Below, piece after piece: positions 1 through 6,561 of a stretch of 9,375 bases of DNA. Both the position numbers and the translations under genes were made by a program. The first letter of the stretch is position 1, and every line of letters begins with the position of its first letter. The DNA lies in NCBI GenBank assembly GCA_002371345.1, contig DFHY01000061.1:1-9375 (forward strand). Direction: 5' to 3'. A model generated the notes under the pieces. That model was given only the letters and a program-made list of their open reading frames with translations, did no database searches and had not been told where the DNA came from. This DNA is from Lachnospiraceae bacterium UBA3711 (GTDB lineage: Bacteria > Bacillota > Clostridia > Lachnospirales > Lachnospiraceae).

Positions 1-102
1 ATCGCCGACAGCTGCCGGCGTGATACCCATCGGGCGGCACAGCCCTTCAAGAATATGCCTTGTCCCGTCATCAGTATGGTACATCAGAAGCTTCGCCGCC
101 AT
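1..102 (-). CDS. DUF3783-like small protein, N-terminal fragment (runs off window)
   Basis: An open frame on the minus strand starts at ATG 102-100 and is still open at base 1, giving 34 residues. It begins MAAKLLMYHTDDGTRH, followed by a predicted helix and then GLCRPMGITPAAVGD. This hydrophobic strand / helix / 'xxMGI' strand pattern resembles the start of DUF3783-type proteins, whose function is unknown; that is recognition by eye, not a search. A TGAGG ribosome binding site lies about 8 nt upstream. The frame starts 24 bp after the stop of the phosphatase gene, so it is probably the last or a late gene of the ricT-trmN6-rsmI-phosphatase operon. No function can be given from the fragment. 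Its existence as a gene is fairly likely; the family name is tentative. Confidence 0.55.
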   Translation of the reverse strand, partial: MAAKLLMYHTDDGTRHILEGLCRPMGITPAAVGD

Positions 103-126
103 ATGCCGAACCTCATTGCCAAGTCA

Positions 127-942
127 TCAGATTACCTGATCCCACTGATCCATATAGGATCCGGTGTCAGGCAGGTTAGTGTCACGGGCAGTACCCTCGC
201 TCAGCGCCAGAATGCCTGACGGCCCCCGCCATGGAAGCGGCCTGCCGTAATAGTCCGTGATCCTTCCGCCCGCTTCCTCGAGAATGAGCCCGCCGGCGGC
301 ATAGTCCCACAGCCCCAGCCGCATCTCGTAATATCCTCCGCTCCTGCCGCTGGCGGTCATGCACAGATTGTACTCCGCGCTTCCGGTGGAGCGCACTCCC
401 TGGCACCGGCCCCGGAAATCAGCCGTAACCTTCTGAGCAATCTCAAAGGCTGTGTCCGAGAATCCCGCGCTCCCCGACAGCATGACGCTGTCCTCAAGCG
501 AAGCCTTCGATGAATGAATCCTGTGTCCGTTCTCGTACGCCCCCATTCCGCGCTCGGCGCTGAACATCTGATCCGTGACAGGCGCGTAAACGACTCCCGC
601 GTACGGAACTCCGTCCTTCATAAGGCCGATTGAGGTCACATAAGGGTGCATATTGTGAATGAAATTCGTCGTGCCGTCGATGGGATCAATCACAAACAGC
701 CAGCCCTCCTCGTCCCCGGGCCGGAATACGTCAAGGCCGTTCTCCTCACCAAGGAACTTAGCGCCAGGCAGGATCTCTCCAAGACGCTCTGTCAGGAAAT
801 CCTGCACCTTCTTGTCGTACATGGTGACAAAGTTCGCGTGGCCTTCTTTGTTCTCAATATGCAGCTCCCTGCCGTGGGCCGACCGGATGATATCCCCGGC
901 CTCCCTCGCAGCCTGCTCGATCTGTCTGATAATATCCGTCAT
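127..942 (-). CDS. Inositol monophosphatase family protein (SuhB/IMPase-like)
   Basis: This 271-residue protein has the full length of the inositol monophosphatase family: Mg-dependent, Li-sensitive phosphomonoesterases acting in the cytoplasm on inositol-1-phosphate, 3'-phosphoadenosine nucleotides or sugar phosphates. The metal-binding motifs are visible: GEE at residues 65-67, the signature DPIDGTTNF at 86-94, and LWDYAAGGLILEEAGG at 211-226 with the third metal-site aspartate at D213. No signal peptide or membrane segment is seen. The start at 942 lies 17 bp after the rsmI stop and has an AGGG-containing, rather weak Shine-Dalgarno. The operon position behind rsmI suggests a housekeeping role. 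Substrate cannot be told from sequence: inositol phosphate, PAP (CysQ-like) and fructose-1,6-bisphosphate are all handled by relatives. The family call is very secure. Confidence 0.95.
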   Translation of the reverse strand: MTDIIRQIEQAAREAGDIIRSAHGRELHIENKEGHANFVTMYDKKVQDFLTERLGEILPGAKFLGEENGLDVFRPGDEEGWLFVIDPIDGTTNFIHNMHPYVTSIGLMKDGVPYAGVVYAPVTDQMFSAERGMGAYENGHRIHSSKASLEDSVMLSGSAGFSDTAFEIAQKVTADFRGRCQGVRSTGSAEYNLCMTASGRSGGYYEMRLGLWDYAAGGLILEEAGGRITDYYGRPLPWRGPSGILALSEGTARDTNLPDTGSYMDQWDQVI

Positions 943-959
943 TCTTATGCCCTGTCTTT

Positions 960-1808
960 CTACTGAAGCAGCTGCCGGTATACCTCGCGCTTCGTCATGC
1001 CCCGGTCCTTCGCAACGGCTTTCATTGCCTCCCTGCGGTCAAGACCTTTGTCAAGATACTGCTTCATGTGTTCTTCCAGACTGACAGCTTCCCGTATCTC
1101 CTCCTGCTGCTGTCTGATGAGCTCCCCGCGGTCCCTGCCCGCGATCACCAGAACGAACTCGCCCCGCGGCTCATGCTCCTGATACCACCCTGCGGCGTCT
1201 TCTATAGTAGTTCTCCTGAACTCCTCATGCTTCTTCGTAAGCTCACGGCAGATAGTGACAGGCCTGTCTCCAAGAGTCTGCGCGAGAAGATCCAGGGTCC
1301 GGGCCAGCCTGTGCGGCGCCTCATACAGGACGATCGTGCGTGTCTCGTCCTTCAGCTCTTCGAGAATGGCGTCCCGCTCCTTCTTATCAGCCGGCAGAAA
1401 TGCCTCAAAGCAGAACCTCCTTGTATCCTGTCCGGAACAGACCAGCGCATTTACAGCCGCGCATGCTCCGGGAACCGGAACTACGGTGATGCCGTTGTCC
1501 ATCGCCATCTTAACAAGCACCTCTCCGGGATCTGATATGCCGGGAGTTCCCGCGTCCGTGATGCAGGCGACATTTTTACCGCCAAGGACAGCCTCCACCA
1601 GAGTCTTCGCCTTGGCTACCTTATTGTATTCATGATAGCTGGTCATCGGGGTGTGAATGTTGAAATGGTTAAGAAGCTTTATGCTGCCCCGGGTATCCTC
1701 CGCCGCGATCAGATCTGCCTCCGACAGAATACGCACCGCGCGGTACGTCATGTCCTCAAGATTTCCGATCGGAGTCGCGACCATGTACAAAACTCCACAC
1801 TCAGCCAT
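960..1808 (-). CDS. rsmI: 16S rRNA (cytidine(1402)-2'-O)-methyltransferase RsmI
   Basis: RsmI uses SAM to methylate the 2'-O of C1402 in 16S rRNA, in the P-site region, together with the base methyltransferase RsmH. The 282-residue length is typical. Tetrapyrrole-methylase-fold motifs appear in order: VATPIGNLEDM (10-20), AEDTR (36-40), SYHE (57-60), ITDAGTPGISDPG (83-95), VPVPGACAAVNAL (110-122), FLP (137-139), YEAPHRL (162-168), RELTKKHEE (188-196) and RGEFVLVI (215-222). The C-terminus has the usual small helical domain ending in KREVYRQLLQ. The ATG at 1808 overlaps the end of the preceding methyltransferase gene by 8 bases (ATGGCTGA), and GGGAG lies 4 nt upstream, which indicates translational coupling. 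The same trmN6(yabB)-rsmI(yabC) neighbourhood is known in Firmicutes. Confidence 0.97.
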   Translation of the reverse strand: MAECGVLYMVATPIGNLEDMTYRAVRILSEADLIAAEDTRGSIKLLNHFNIHTPMTSYHEYNKVAKAKTLVEAVLGGKNVACITDAGTPGISDPGEVLVKMAMDNGITVVPVPGACAAVNALVCSGQDTRRFCFEAFLPADKKERDAILEELKDETRTIVLYEAPHRLARTLDLLAQTLGDRPVTICRELTKKHEEFRRTTIEDAAGWYQEHEPRGEFVLVIAGRDRGELIRQQQEEIREAVSLEEHMKQYLDKGLDRREAMKAVAKDRGMTKREVYRQLLQ

Positions 1809-2619
1809 ACATCTCCCTGACTTCCTCAGTATACTCTCCCGGACTCCTGTAGACGATCAGCGGCTTCTGGACATGTACATATGATTTGCCGCCCTTCGCC
1901 GCGTCAATCAGCACCATATTGGCTTCCTTGTCCGCGAAAGGGTGCACCATCCTGATCCGCTTGACTCCAAGCCCGTTCCCCTCAAGGGTCCTGAAAATGT
2001 CCCCGAGCCGGTGAGGGCGGTGAACCATGTACAGATGGCCTCCAGCCTTCAGAGCTCTGGACGCCGCAGCAGCAGCGTCGTCTATCGTACACGTGATCTC
2101 ATGCCGCGCTATGGTCTTCGCGCTGTTGTCTCCGGTCAGTCCTCCGCCTCCGGTCATATATGGAGGGTTCATCGTCACGCAGTCAAATGATCCTGGAATA
2201 AGGCCCGGATCCGTTCCTGTCCGCAGGCCGTCCTGCCTCTCATATCTATCTTCTTCGATATCTGTATGCCGTGTCCTGCACACCATCCGGATGTCTCCCT
2301 CCAAAAATGAGATTCTCCCGGACTGTCCGTTCATCCCGGCGCTTCTCCTTGCCATATCGACAGATATCGAATTGATCTCAACGCCCGTAAAACGGACGCT
2401 TCCCTCCTGCCTGAGATGTTCCGGAAGATGCGCGTCCATCAATATAGGGATAACGCCGTTGCCGGAGCACAGGTCAAGAACCCTGCCGCCTCTTCCGGCC
2501 TCTGCCCATGACGCCAGAAGGACCGCGTCGATGCCGAAGCAGAAAAGATCCGGCCGCTGTATCAGTACACAGCCGCCCCGCTGCAGGTCATCGATCCTCT
2601 CTAAACTGCTGTCCGCCAC
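1801..2619 (-). CDS. tRNA1(Val) (adenine(37)-N6)-methyltransferase-like protein (TrmN6/YabB family)
   Basis: This SAM-dependent N6-adenine methyltransferase of the TrmN6/YfiC/YabB family is expected to modify a tRNA adenine next to the anticodon. From the chosen start it has 272 residues: the family N-terminus ERIDDLQ...QRPDLFCFGIDAVLLA (7-36), SAM motif I VLDLCSGNGVIPIL (47-60), the acidic ribose-binding segment GVEIN (79-83), and the catalytic motif NPPY (151-154). The reading frame extends 61 codons upstream, but that part overlaps ricT and looks non-coding. I chose GTG 2619 because the family begins there and GGGGA stands about 4 nt before it; this leaves 37 bp after ricT. Residues about 110-144 form an Arg/Asp-rich insertion that I do not expect in close relatives. 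The class is certain; the exact tRNA substrate is inferred from the family. Confidence 0.88.
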   Translation of the reverse strand: MADSSLERIDDLQRGGCVLIQRPDLFCFGIDAVLLASWAEAGRGGRVLDLCSGNGVIPILMDAHLPEHLRQEGSVRFTGVEINSISVDMARRSAGMNGQSGRISFLEGDIRMVCRTRHTDIEEDRYERQDGLRTGTDPGLIPGSFDCVTMNPPYMTGGGGLTGDNSAKTIARHEITCTIDDAAAAASRALKAGGHLYMVHRPHRLGDIFRTLEGNGLGVKRIRMVHPFADKEANMVLIDAAKGGKSYVHVQKPLIVYRSPGEYTEEVREMYG

Positions 2620-2656
2620 CGCGTCCCCCGTTCTATGATGCCGGCTGTAAATGCAC

Positions 2657-4009
2657 TCAGGCGTCAGCTCCGGCCTGACCCTGGCCCTCCGGTCTGCGCG
2701 GACGATGGCGCCTGCGCTTCCTGTAACTGTTCCTGTCTTCCGCGCCCTTCTCATCAGCGCTTCCCGATGGCTGCGCCTGCGCCGCAGGCGCCGCCTCAGC
2801 ACCGCCCTCAGTTCTCGGGCTCTTCCTTCTTCGGGGACGCCTGTGCTCGGAGCGCTCAGCCTTTCCTGTATTATCGCCCTCGTCCCTGTGCTCCGGTCTG
2901 GCAGACTTCTCGCCCTGATCCCTGCGGTCTGCCCTGACGGTCTTCTCTCCGCGGTCCTTCTGATCCGGCCGGGCGGCCTTCTCGCCCCGGTCCTTCTGAT
3001 CTGACCGGACGCTCTTCTCGCCCTGATCCCTGTGGTCCGGCCTGGCAGCCTTCTCTCCCCGCTTCGGGTTCTTCTCGCTCTTCTCAGCTTTTACGGTGTC
3101 CTGTCCGCCTGCGGCGTCGCCGTTCTGGTCCTTATCCGGCTTCTCTGCCTTCTCGGCGCGGGTCTTCTTGCCCTGCTGCGCCGGATCCTTCTTCTTCCTG
3201 GGCCTGAAAGTGAGCTCCCCAACAGGGAAGGTCTCGACCTCCTTCGCGTCCCCTTCTTCGAACAGGACACGCACACGCTGACGAAGCACATCCAGCTCAA
3301 TCACCTTTCCTGTCTGGCCATCCGCGGTGATCGCCTCTTCTCCCATCTTCGGCATCCTGGCGTTCAGATACTCGTAGGTGGCCTCCTCGTTCTTAAGGCA
3401 GCACATCAGCCTTCCGCAGGTACCTGATATCTTCGACGGATTGAGAGACAGGTTCTGCTCCTTCGCCATCTTAATGGATACCGGCTGGAAGTCCCTGAGA
3501 AATGTGGCGCAGCACAGCTCTCTTCCGCAGGTGCCGATGCCGCCGAGCATCCTCGTCTCATCCCTCACTCCAATCTGACGCAGCTCTATGCGCACATGAA
3601 ACACTCCCGCCAGATCCTTTACAAGGTTGCGGAAGTCGACACGTCCGTCCGCCGTGAAGAAGAACAGGACCTTGCTGCCGTCAAATGAATATTCGGCGTC
3701 AACCATCTTCATATCCAGATCATGCTCTCGCACCTTCTCCCGGCATACGCGCAGGGCCTCTTTCTCCTTGACCCGCAGAGCTTCAATCTTCTGCTCATCC
3801 TCCTCCGTCGCCCGCCTCACCAGAGAACGAAGCGGCTGCTGAACCAACTCCTCATCCACCATCTTCGTGCATGTGGAGATCACGCCGTACTCCAGTCCCT
3901 TGGATGTCTCCGCGATCACATGCTCGCCCATGCGTACCTGCAGATCCTTCGGGTCAAAATAATAAACCTTGCCTGCACTCCGGAATCTGACTCCGACTAT
4001 CTTAATCAT
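2657..4009 (-). CDS. ricT: RicT/YaaT-family PSP1 domain protein with long charged repetitive tail
   Basis: RicT (YaaT) is a PSP1-domain protein. In Bacillus it forms the Fe-S-containing RicA-RicF-RicT complex, which works with RNase Y in mRNA maturation and affects sporulation, competence and biofilm formation. From ATG 4009 (AGGGA 8 nt upstream; family start MIKIVGVRFR) it has 450 residues, against about 275 in B. subtilis. Residues 1-270 are the conserved part: KVYYFDP (14-20), EYGVIS (40-45), the PSP1 core, and two cysteine motifs TCGRELCC (160-167) and TCGRLMCC (197-204), consistent with Fe-S ligands. Residues 271-450 are a low-complexity, Lys/Arg/Asp/Glu-rich tail with five 12-residue repeats (318-377) and Arg-rich patches RRPRRRKS and RKRRRHRPRR. 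RicA and RicF are not in this window. Identity is secure; the tail's role is unknown. Confidence 0.93.
   Translation of the reverse strand: MIKIVGVRFRSAGKVYYFDPKDLQVRMGEHVIAETSKGLEYGVISTCTKMVDEELVQQPLRSLVRRATEEDEQKIEALRVKEKEALRVCREKVREHDLDMKMVDAEYSFDGSKVLFFFTADGRVDFRNLVKDLAGVFHVRIELRQIGVRDETRMLGGIGTCGRELCCATFLRDFQPVSIKMAKEQNLSLNPSKISGTCGRLMCCLKNEEATYEYLNARMPKMGEEAITADGQTGKVIELDVLRQRVRVLFEEGDAKEVETFPVGELTFRPRKKKDPAQQGKKTRAEKAEKPDKDQNGDAAGGQDTVKAEKSEKNPKRGEKAARPDHRDQGEKSVRSDQKDRGEKAARPDQKDRGEKTVRADRRDQGEKSARPEHRDEGDNTGKAERSEHRRPRRRKSPRTEGGAEAAPAAQAQPSGSADEKGAEDRNSYRKRRRHRPRRPEGQGQAGADA
2879..3058 (-). repeat. Five degenerate 36-bp tandem repeats inside ricT
   Basis: RicT residues 318-377 repeat every 12 residues, with GEK at positions 318, 330, 342, 354 and 366. 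The unit is roughly GEK-[AST]-[AV]-R-[APS]-[DE]-x-[RK]-D-x. The DNA shows the same 36-bp period on the plus strand as recurring ttctc(g/t)cc..ggtc blocks. Copies differ at both silent and coding positions, so the array is old or under selection rather than a fresh duplication. It is in frame, so gain or loss of units would keep the gene open. Confidence 0.9.
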
Positions 4010-4129
4010 GAAAATGTTCCCTGGCTTTCTTAATAATACACTGTTGCTGTCTATAATAAATTCACTGCCGTAATAACCGTACCTGCAGTTCACAGCAGAC
4101 ACTATAGCACAAAAGGCGGCCGCGGCGAT

Positions 4130-4157
4130 AGTATACCCGCACCGAAGCGCACAACAA
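4130..4157 (-). promoter_or_regulatory. Candidate sigma-A promoter for the ricT operon
   Basis: On the minus strand, TTGTTG (4157-4152) is separated by 16 bp from TATACT (4135-4130). The predicted start is near 4123, giving a leader of about 114 nt before ricT. The -35 hexamer coincides with the T-rich tail of the mecA terminator. Other A/T-rich -10-like words (TATAGT near 4110, TATTAT near 4055) lack a fitting -35, so this is the best but not the only candidate. Confidence 0.45.
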
Positions 4158-4186
4158 CTCAGCCGGGGGTGTTCCCCCGACTGAGT
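4157..4186 (-). terminator. Intrinsic terminator of mecA
   Basis: A 13-bp stem with a single G-U pair (4174-4186 with 4157-4169) closes a 4-nt loop 24 bp after the mecA stop. On the minus strand it is followed by TGTTGTG, a modest T-rich tail. The stem is strong (core of five G-C pairs on each side of the loop), but the U-tract is interrupted, so some read-through into ricT is possible. Confidence 0.75.
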
Positions 4187-4210
4187 CAAAGCCTCTTTAT
4201 TGTCGTCATG

Positions 4211-4858
4211 TCACACGCCGCGCAGATGCTGCAGGGCCTGCTTCGGTATGATCACCTTCATATGCTCATGGAAGAACTCATCCATCCCGGTAGAATAGTC
4301 CATCGGCATGGAGTACTCCGACAGCACATTGCAGATGCGGTTGAACTGCTCTGTCTTCGTCTCCGTTCTCTTAAGCAGCAGATAATATGCGCCGTCGTCC
4401 GGATTCTTGTACAGAGCGTTCTCACCCTTGTAATCCTCCGGAACACGTTTAGACGCGCCTATCACATTCTCAAGGCTCCGGAAAAGATAGAAGAACGCGT
4501 CGCTCCTCTTCTCTTCAGGCTCTTTCTTCCCGCCATCCTTCTTATCCTGATCCGATTCGCGGAAAAAGTCCCCGCCGGTCAGGCGTTTGAAACGTGAGTC
4601 CAGCTCGCCCGGATCATCAACGCGCGTGATAATAAGAACCAGCTGATCCTTGCCGGTCGGGACCGCCTCGATCATGAGCGGATTATTATTAAAGCTGAAG
4701 CCCAGCTCGCTGGATGCCTTGAGCATCATATCCCTGAACAGCCCCCTGGCTTTCTCTCCGCCGCAGACAAGCTCCGAGAGCCTGATCTTCCGGTTCTCAA
4801 GATCATCCTTTGTCAGGACACAGCGAATCTGTCTGTCATTGATCTTTTCTATCTTCAT
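4211..4858 (-). CDS. mecA: Adaptor protein MecA-like
   Basis: MecA is a cytoplasmic adaptor that binds substrates with its N-terminal domain and ClpC with its C-terminal domain, activating ClpCP proteolysis (ComK in B. subtilis). The protein has 215 residues from ATG 4858, beginning MKIEKINDRQIRCVLTKDDL, the family's usual N-terminus. Residues 1-80 are the N-terminal domain, about 95-122 is a charged linker (DKKDGGKKEPEEKR), and 122-205 is the C-terminal domain (AFFYLFRSLENVI..., AYYLLLK). An earlier in-frame ATG at 4873 would add five residues, but the promoter places the RNA start only about 6 nt before it, so 4858 with GGGG about 9 nt upstream is preferred. It is monocistronic by its own promoter and terminator. 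The substrates in this organism are unknown. Confidence 0.88.
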   Translation of the reverse strand: MKIEKINDRQIRCVLTKDDLENRKIRLSELVCGGEKARGLFRDMMLKASSELGFSFNNNPLMIEAVPTGKDQLVLIITRVDDPGELDSRFKRLTGGDFFRESDQDKKDGGKKEPEEKRSDAFFYLFRSLENVIGASKRVPEDYKGENALYKNPDDGAYYLLLKRTETKTEQFNRICNVLSEYSMPMDYSTGMDEFFHEHMKVIIPKQALQHLRGV

Positions 4859-4885
4859 AAGATAATACCCCATCTTGTTGCCACC

Positions 4886-4913
4886 ATTATAACGGGAGAG
4901 ACGATTTTGTAAA
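4886..4913 (-). promoter_or_regulatory. Sigma-A promoter of mecA
   Basis: On the minus strand TTTACA (4913-4908), a 16-bp spacer, and a perfect TATAAT (4891-4886) form a near-consensus promoter. The predicted RNA start is close to 4879, leaving about 20 nt before the ATG at 4858. This supports the start choice for mecA. Confidence 0.8.
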
Positions 4914-4988
4914 GAAAATTTTGATTCATGTTCCATATCGGCACAAAACGCGAAACGATCCATACATCATCATATCCGTTTCTCTCCT

Positions 4989-5004
4989 ATGATACATTTA
5001 TCAT
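4989..5004. repeat. Short inverted repeat upstream of the decarboxylase-family gene
   Basis: ATGATA, 4-nt spacer CATT, TATCAT: two perfect 6-nt arms ending 8 bp before the extended -10 element at 5013-5021. Its place just upstream of the promoter core makes it an operator candidate. Arms this short and A/T-rich can also arise by chance. Confidence 0.35.
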
Positions 5005-5012
5005 CACGCTTA

Positions 5013-5021
5013 TGGTACAAT
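5013..5021 (+). promoter_or_regulatory. Extended -10 promoter of the decarboxylase-gmk-holB operon
   Basis: TGG-TACAAT (TG at 5013-5014, hexamer 5016-5021) is an extended -10 element with no good -35 at the expected place. The expected RNA start is about 5028, only 2-3 nt before the ATG at 5031. No Shine-Dalgarno is present there, so the transcript from this promoter would be essentially leaderless. Confidence 0.5.
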
Positions 5022-5030
5022 AATTTCGTT

Positions 5031-6551
5031 ATGACTCTTTACGAAACCCTTGAAAAATATACATCAACGGATGTCTATCCGTTCCACATGCCCGGGCACA
5101 AGCGCAGGGCGGCTCATATGTGCGATCCTGCGGCCATCGATATCACCGAGATCGACGGCTTTGACAATCTGCACCATGCCGTCGGAATACTGAGGGATGC
5201 GGAGGAACGCGCCGCGTCGCTGTACAGCAGCAGCGAGACTCATTTCCTCGTAAATGGGAGCACCTGCGGGGTTCTCGCCGCCATCGGAGCCTGCACATCG
5301 CCGGGAGGACATATCCTGATGGCGAGAAACAGCCACAGGTCAGCCTTCAACGCAGTCTGGCTGAACCGTCTCAGGTGCTCATACCTGTACCCTGCGTTGC
5401 CGGAGGCCCGGAGCGCATACTGCACTGCGCGGACTTTCCCGCTGTACTCAGACAGAAATGGCCCGGTTGATCCCCTGCAGGTTGAGCAGGCGTTCAATGC
5501 TCACTCCGGCATTCAGGCAGTCTTCCTGACCTCTCCTGCATACGACGGTGTAGTCAGCGATATAAGGAAGATCGCGGAGATCGCGCACAGACATGGCACG
5601 CCGCTGATTGTGGACGAAGCCCATGGAGCGCATTTTGGGATGCACAGTATATTCCCCGAATCCTCCGTGAAGCTCGGCGCCGACCTGGTCATTCACAGCC
5701 TTCACAAAACGCTTCCGGCGCTCACCCAGACAGCGCTCATACATGTGAACGGGGATCTTGTCGACCGCGGAAGGCTGAGGCAGATGCTTAGCGTCTATCA
5801 GACCAGCAGCCCAAGCTACGTACTCATGGCGTCCATTGACCGGTGCATCAGGCTCCTTGCCGATGAAGGGCCTGATCTTTTCAGCGCCTACGCGCAGCGG
5901 CTTGAGAATTTCTATGCAGGGACACCGCTGAAGCACTTATCCTTCCTGAAAACAGATGATCCTTCGCGGATTCTTATATCTCCGAAAGCGGTGAAGATAT
6001 CGGGAGATATAAGCGGCGCGGAACTCTATCATATACTCAGAGAACGGTTTCATCTTCAGCCCGAGATGGCGGCCCCGTCCTATGTGCTCATGCTTTCATC
6101 CGTATGTGACGACGATGAGGGATTTGCAAGGCTTAGGGATGCGCTGCTGACTCTGGATCACGAATATGGCGGCAGCGAGGATGTCCGCTCCGTAAGCTGT
6201 GATGGCAGCATGGCTGCCCACTCCGTAAGCGGTGATGACAGCGAGGCTCGTCACACTGCGGCCAGCGCTGAAAAAAACGCTTCGGATGCAAGTCTTCAGC
6301 CTGACATATGCTGCACTATCAGCGAGGCGCTTGACTCAGCATCACGCCCGGTTCCATTTGCCGAGGCGGAAGGGAGCGTATGTGCCGAATTTCTCACCAT
6401 GTATCCGCCCGGAGTGCCCCTTCTGGTGCCGGGCGAACGCATCCGGGCCGGCAGCATACGCACGGCTTTGAAGCTTAGAGAACAAGGTTATTCACTGCAG
6501 GGTCCCGAAGATTACAGCCTGCGGCAGATAAAGGTACTTTGCAGAAGATAA
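5031..6551 (+). CDS. Orn/Lys/Arg decarboxylase-family PLP protein (YaaO/SpeA-like)
   Basis: A 506-residue fold-type I PLP enzyme of the Orn/Lys/Arg decarboxylase major-domain family. Motifs: FHMPGHKR (18-25), GSTCG (76-80), cofactor-binding DEAHGAHFG (195-203), and SLHKTLPALTQ (223-233) with the Schiff-base lysine K226. A C-terminal domain contains CAEFLTMYPPGVPLLVPGE (451-469), as in YaaO. Residues about 380-425 are a Ser/Ala/Asp-rich linker with an 11-residue duplication. Family members decarboxylate arginine, lysine or ornithine to feed polyamine synthesis; several YaaO-type members have no proven substrate. ATG 5031 was chosen because MTLYETLEKYTSTDVYPFHMPGHKR matches the family start; an ATG at 4989 lies upstream of the predicted promoter. 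No Shine-Dalgarno is visible. The gmk-like gene follows after 10 bp. Confidence 0.9.
   Translation: MTLYETLEKYTSTDVYPFHMPGHKRRAAHMCDPAAIDITEIDGFDNLHHAVGILRDAEERAASLYSSSETHFLVNGSTCGVLAAIGACTSPGGHILMARNSHRSAFNAVWLNRLRCSYLYPALPEARSAYCTARTFPLYSDRNGPVDPLQVEQAFNAHSGIQAVFLTSPAYDGVVSDIRKIAEIAHRHGTPLIVDEAHGAHFGMHSIFPESSVKLGADLVIHSLHKTLPALTQTALIHVNGDLVDRGRLRQMLSVYQTSSPSYVLMASIDRCIRLLADEGPDLFSAYAQRLENFYAGTPLKHLSFLKTDDPSRILISPKAVKISGDISGAELYHILRERFHLQPEMAAPSYVLMLSSVCDDDEGFARLRDALLTLDHEYGGSEDVRSVSCDGSMAAHSVSGDDSEARHTAASAEKNASDASLQPDICCTISEALDSASRPVPFAEAEGSVCAEFLTMYPPGVPLLVPGERIRAGSIRTALKLREQGYSLQGPEDYSLRQIKVLCRR
6188..6253 (+). repeat. 33-bp tandem duplication in the decarboxylase linker
   Basis: Two adjacent 33-bp units (6188-6220 and 6221-6253) each begin CTCCGTAAGC. 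They encode SVSCDGSMAAH and SVSGDDSEARH, identical at 7 of 11 positions. The duplication lies in the flexible linker between the large PLP domain and the C-terminal domain and keeps the frame. Confidence 0.85.
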
Positions 6552-6557
6552 AGGTAC
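6526..6557 (+). repeat. 12-bp direct repeat at the decarboxylase/gmk junction
   Basis: AGATAAAGGTAC occurs at 6526-6537 and again at 6546-6557, a 20-bp offset. The second copy carries the stop codon of the decarboxylase-family gene (TAA 6549-6551) and the AAAGG that serves as Shine-Dalgarno for the next gene at 6562. Confidence 0.75.
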
Positions 6558-6561
6558 GGTT

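Noticed and set aside
2620..2802. Upstream extension of the methyltransferase frame (Arg-rich N-terminus of 61 codons)
   Set aside because: It lies antiphase within the repetitive end of ricT, has no family similarity, and the GTG at 2619 has a Shine-Dalgarno and matches the family start.
2651..3004. Plus-strand open frames opposite the ricT tail
   Set aside because: Composition mirrors the Lys/Arg/Asp/Glu repeats of ricT; no ribosome binding site or family similarity. They are shadows of the repeats.
2879..3058. CRISPR-like array
   Set aside because: Units are contiguous without spacers, degenerate, in frame and coding for the RicT tail.
4010..4189. Upstream extension of ricT (60 codons)
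   Set aside because: It would run through the mecA terminator and the candidate ricT promoter; the family begins at MIKIVGVRFR and AGGGA precedes that ATG.
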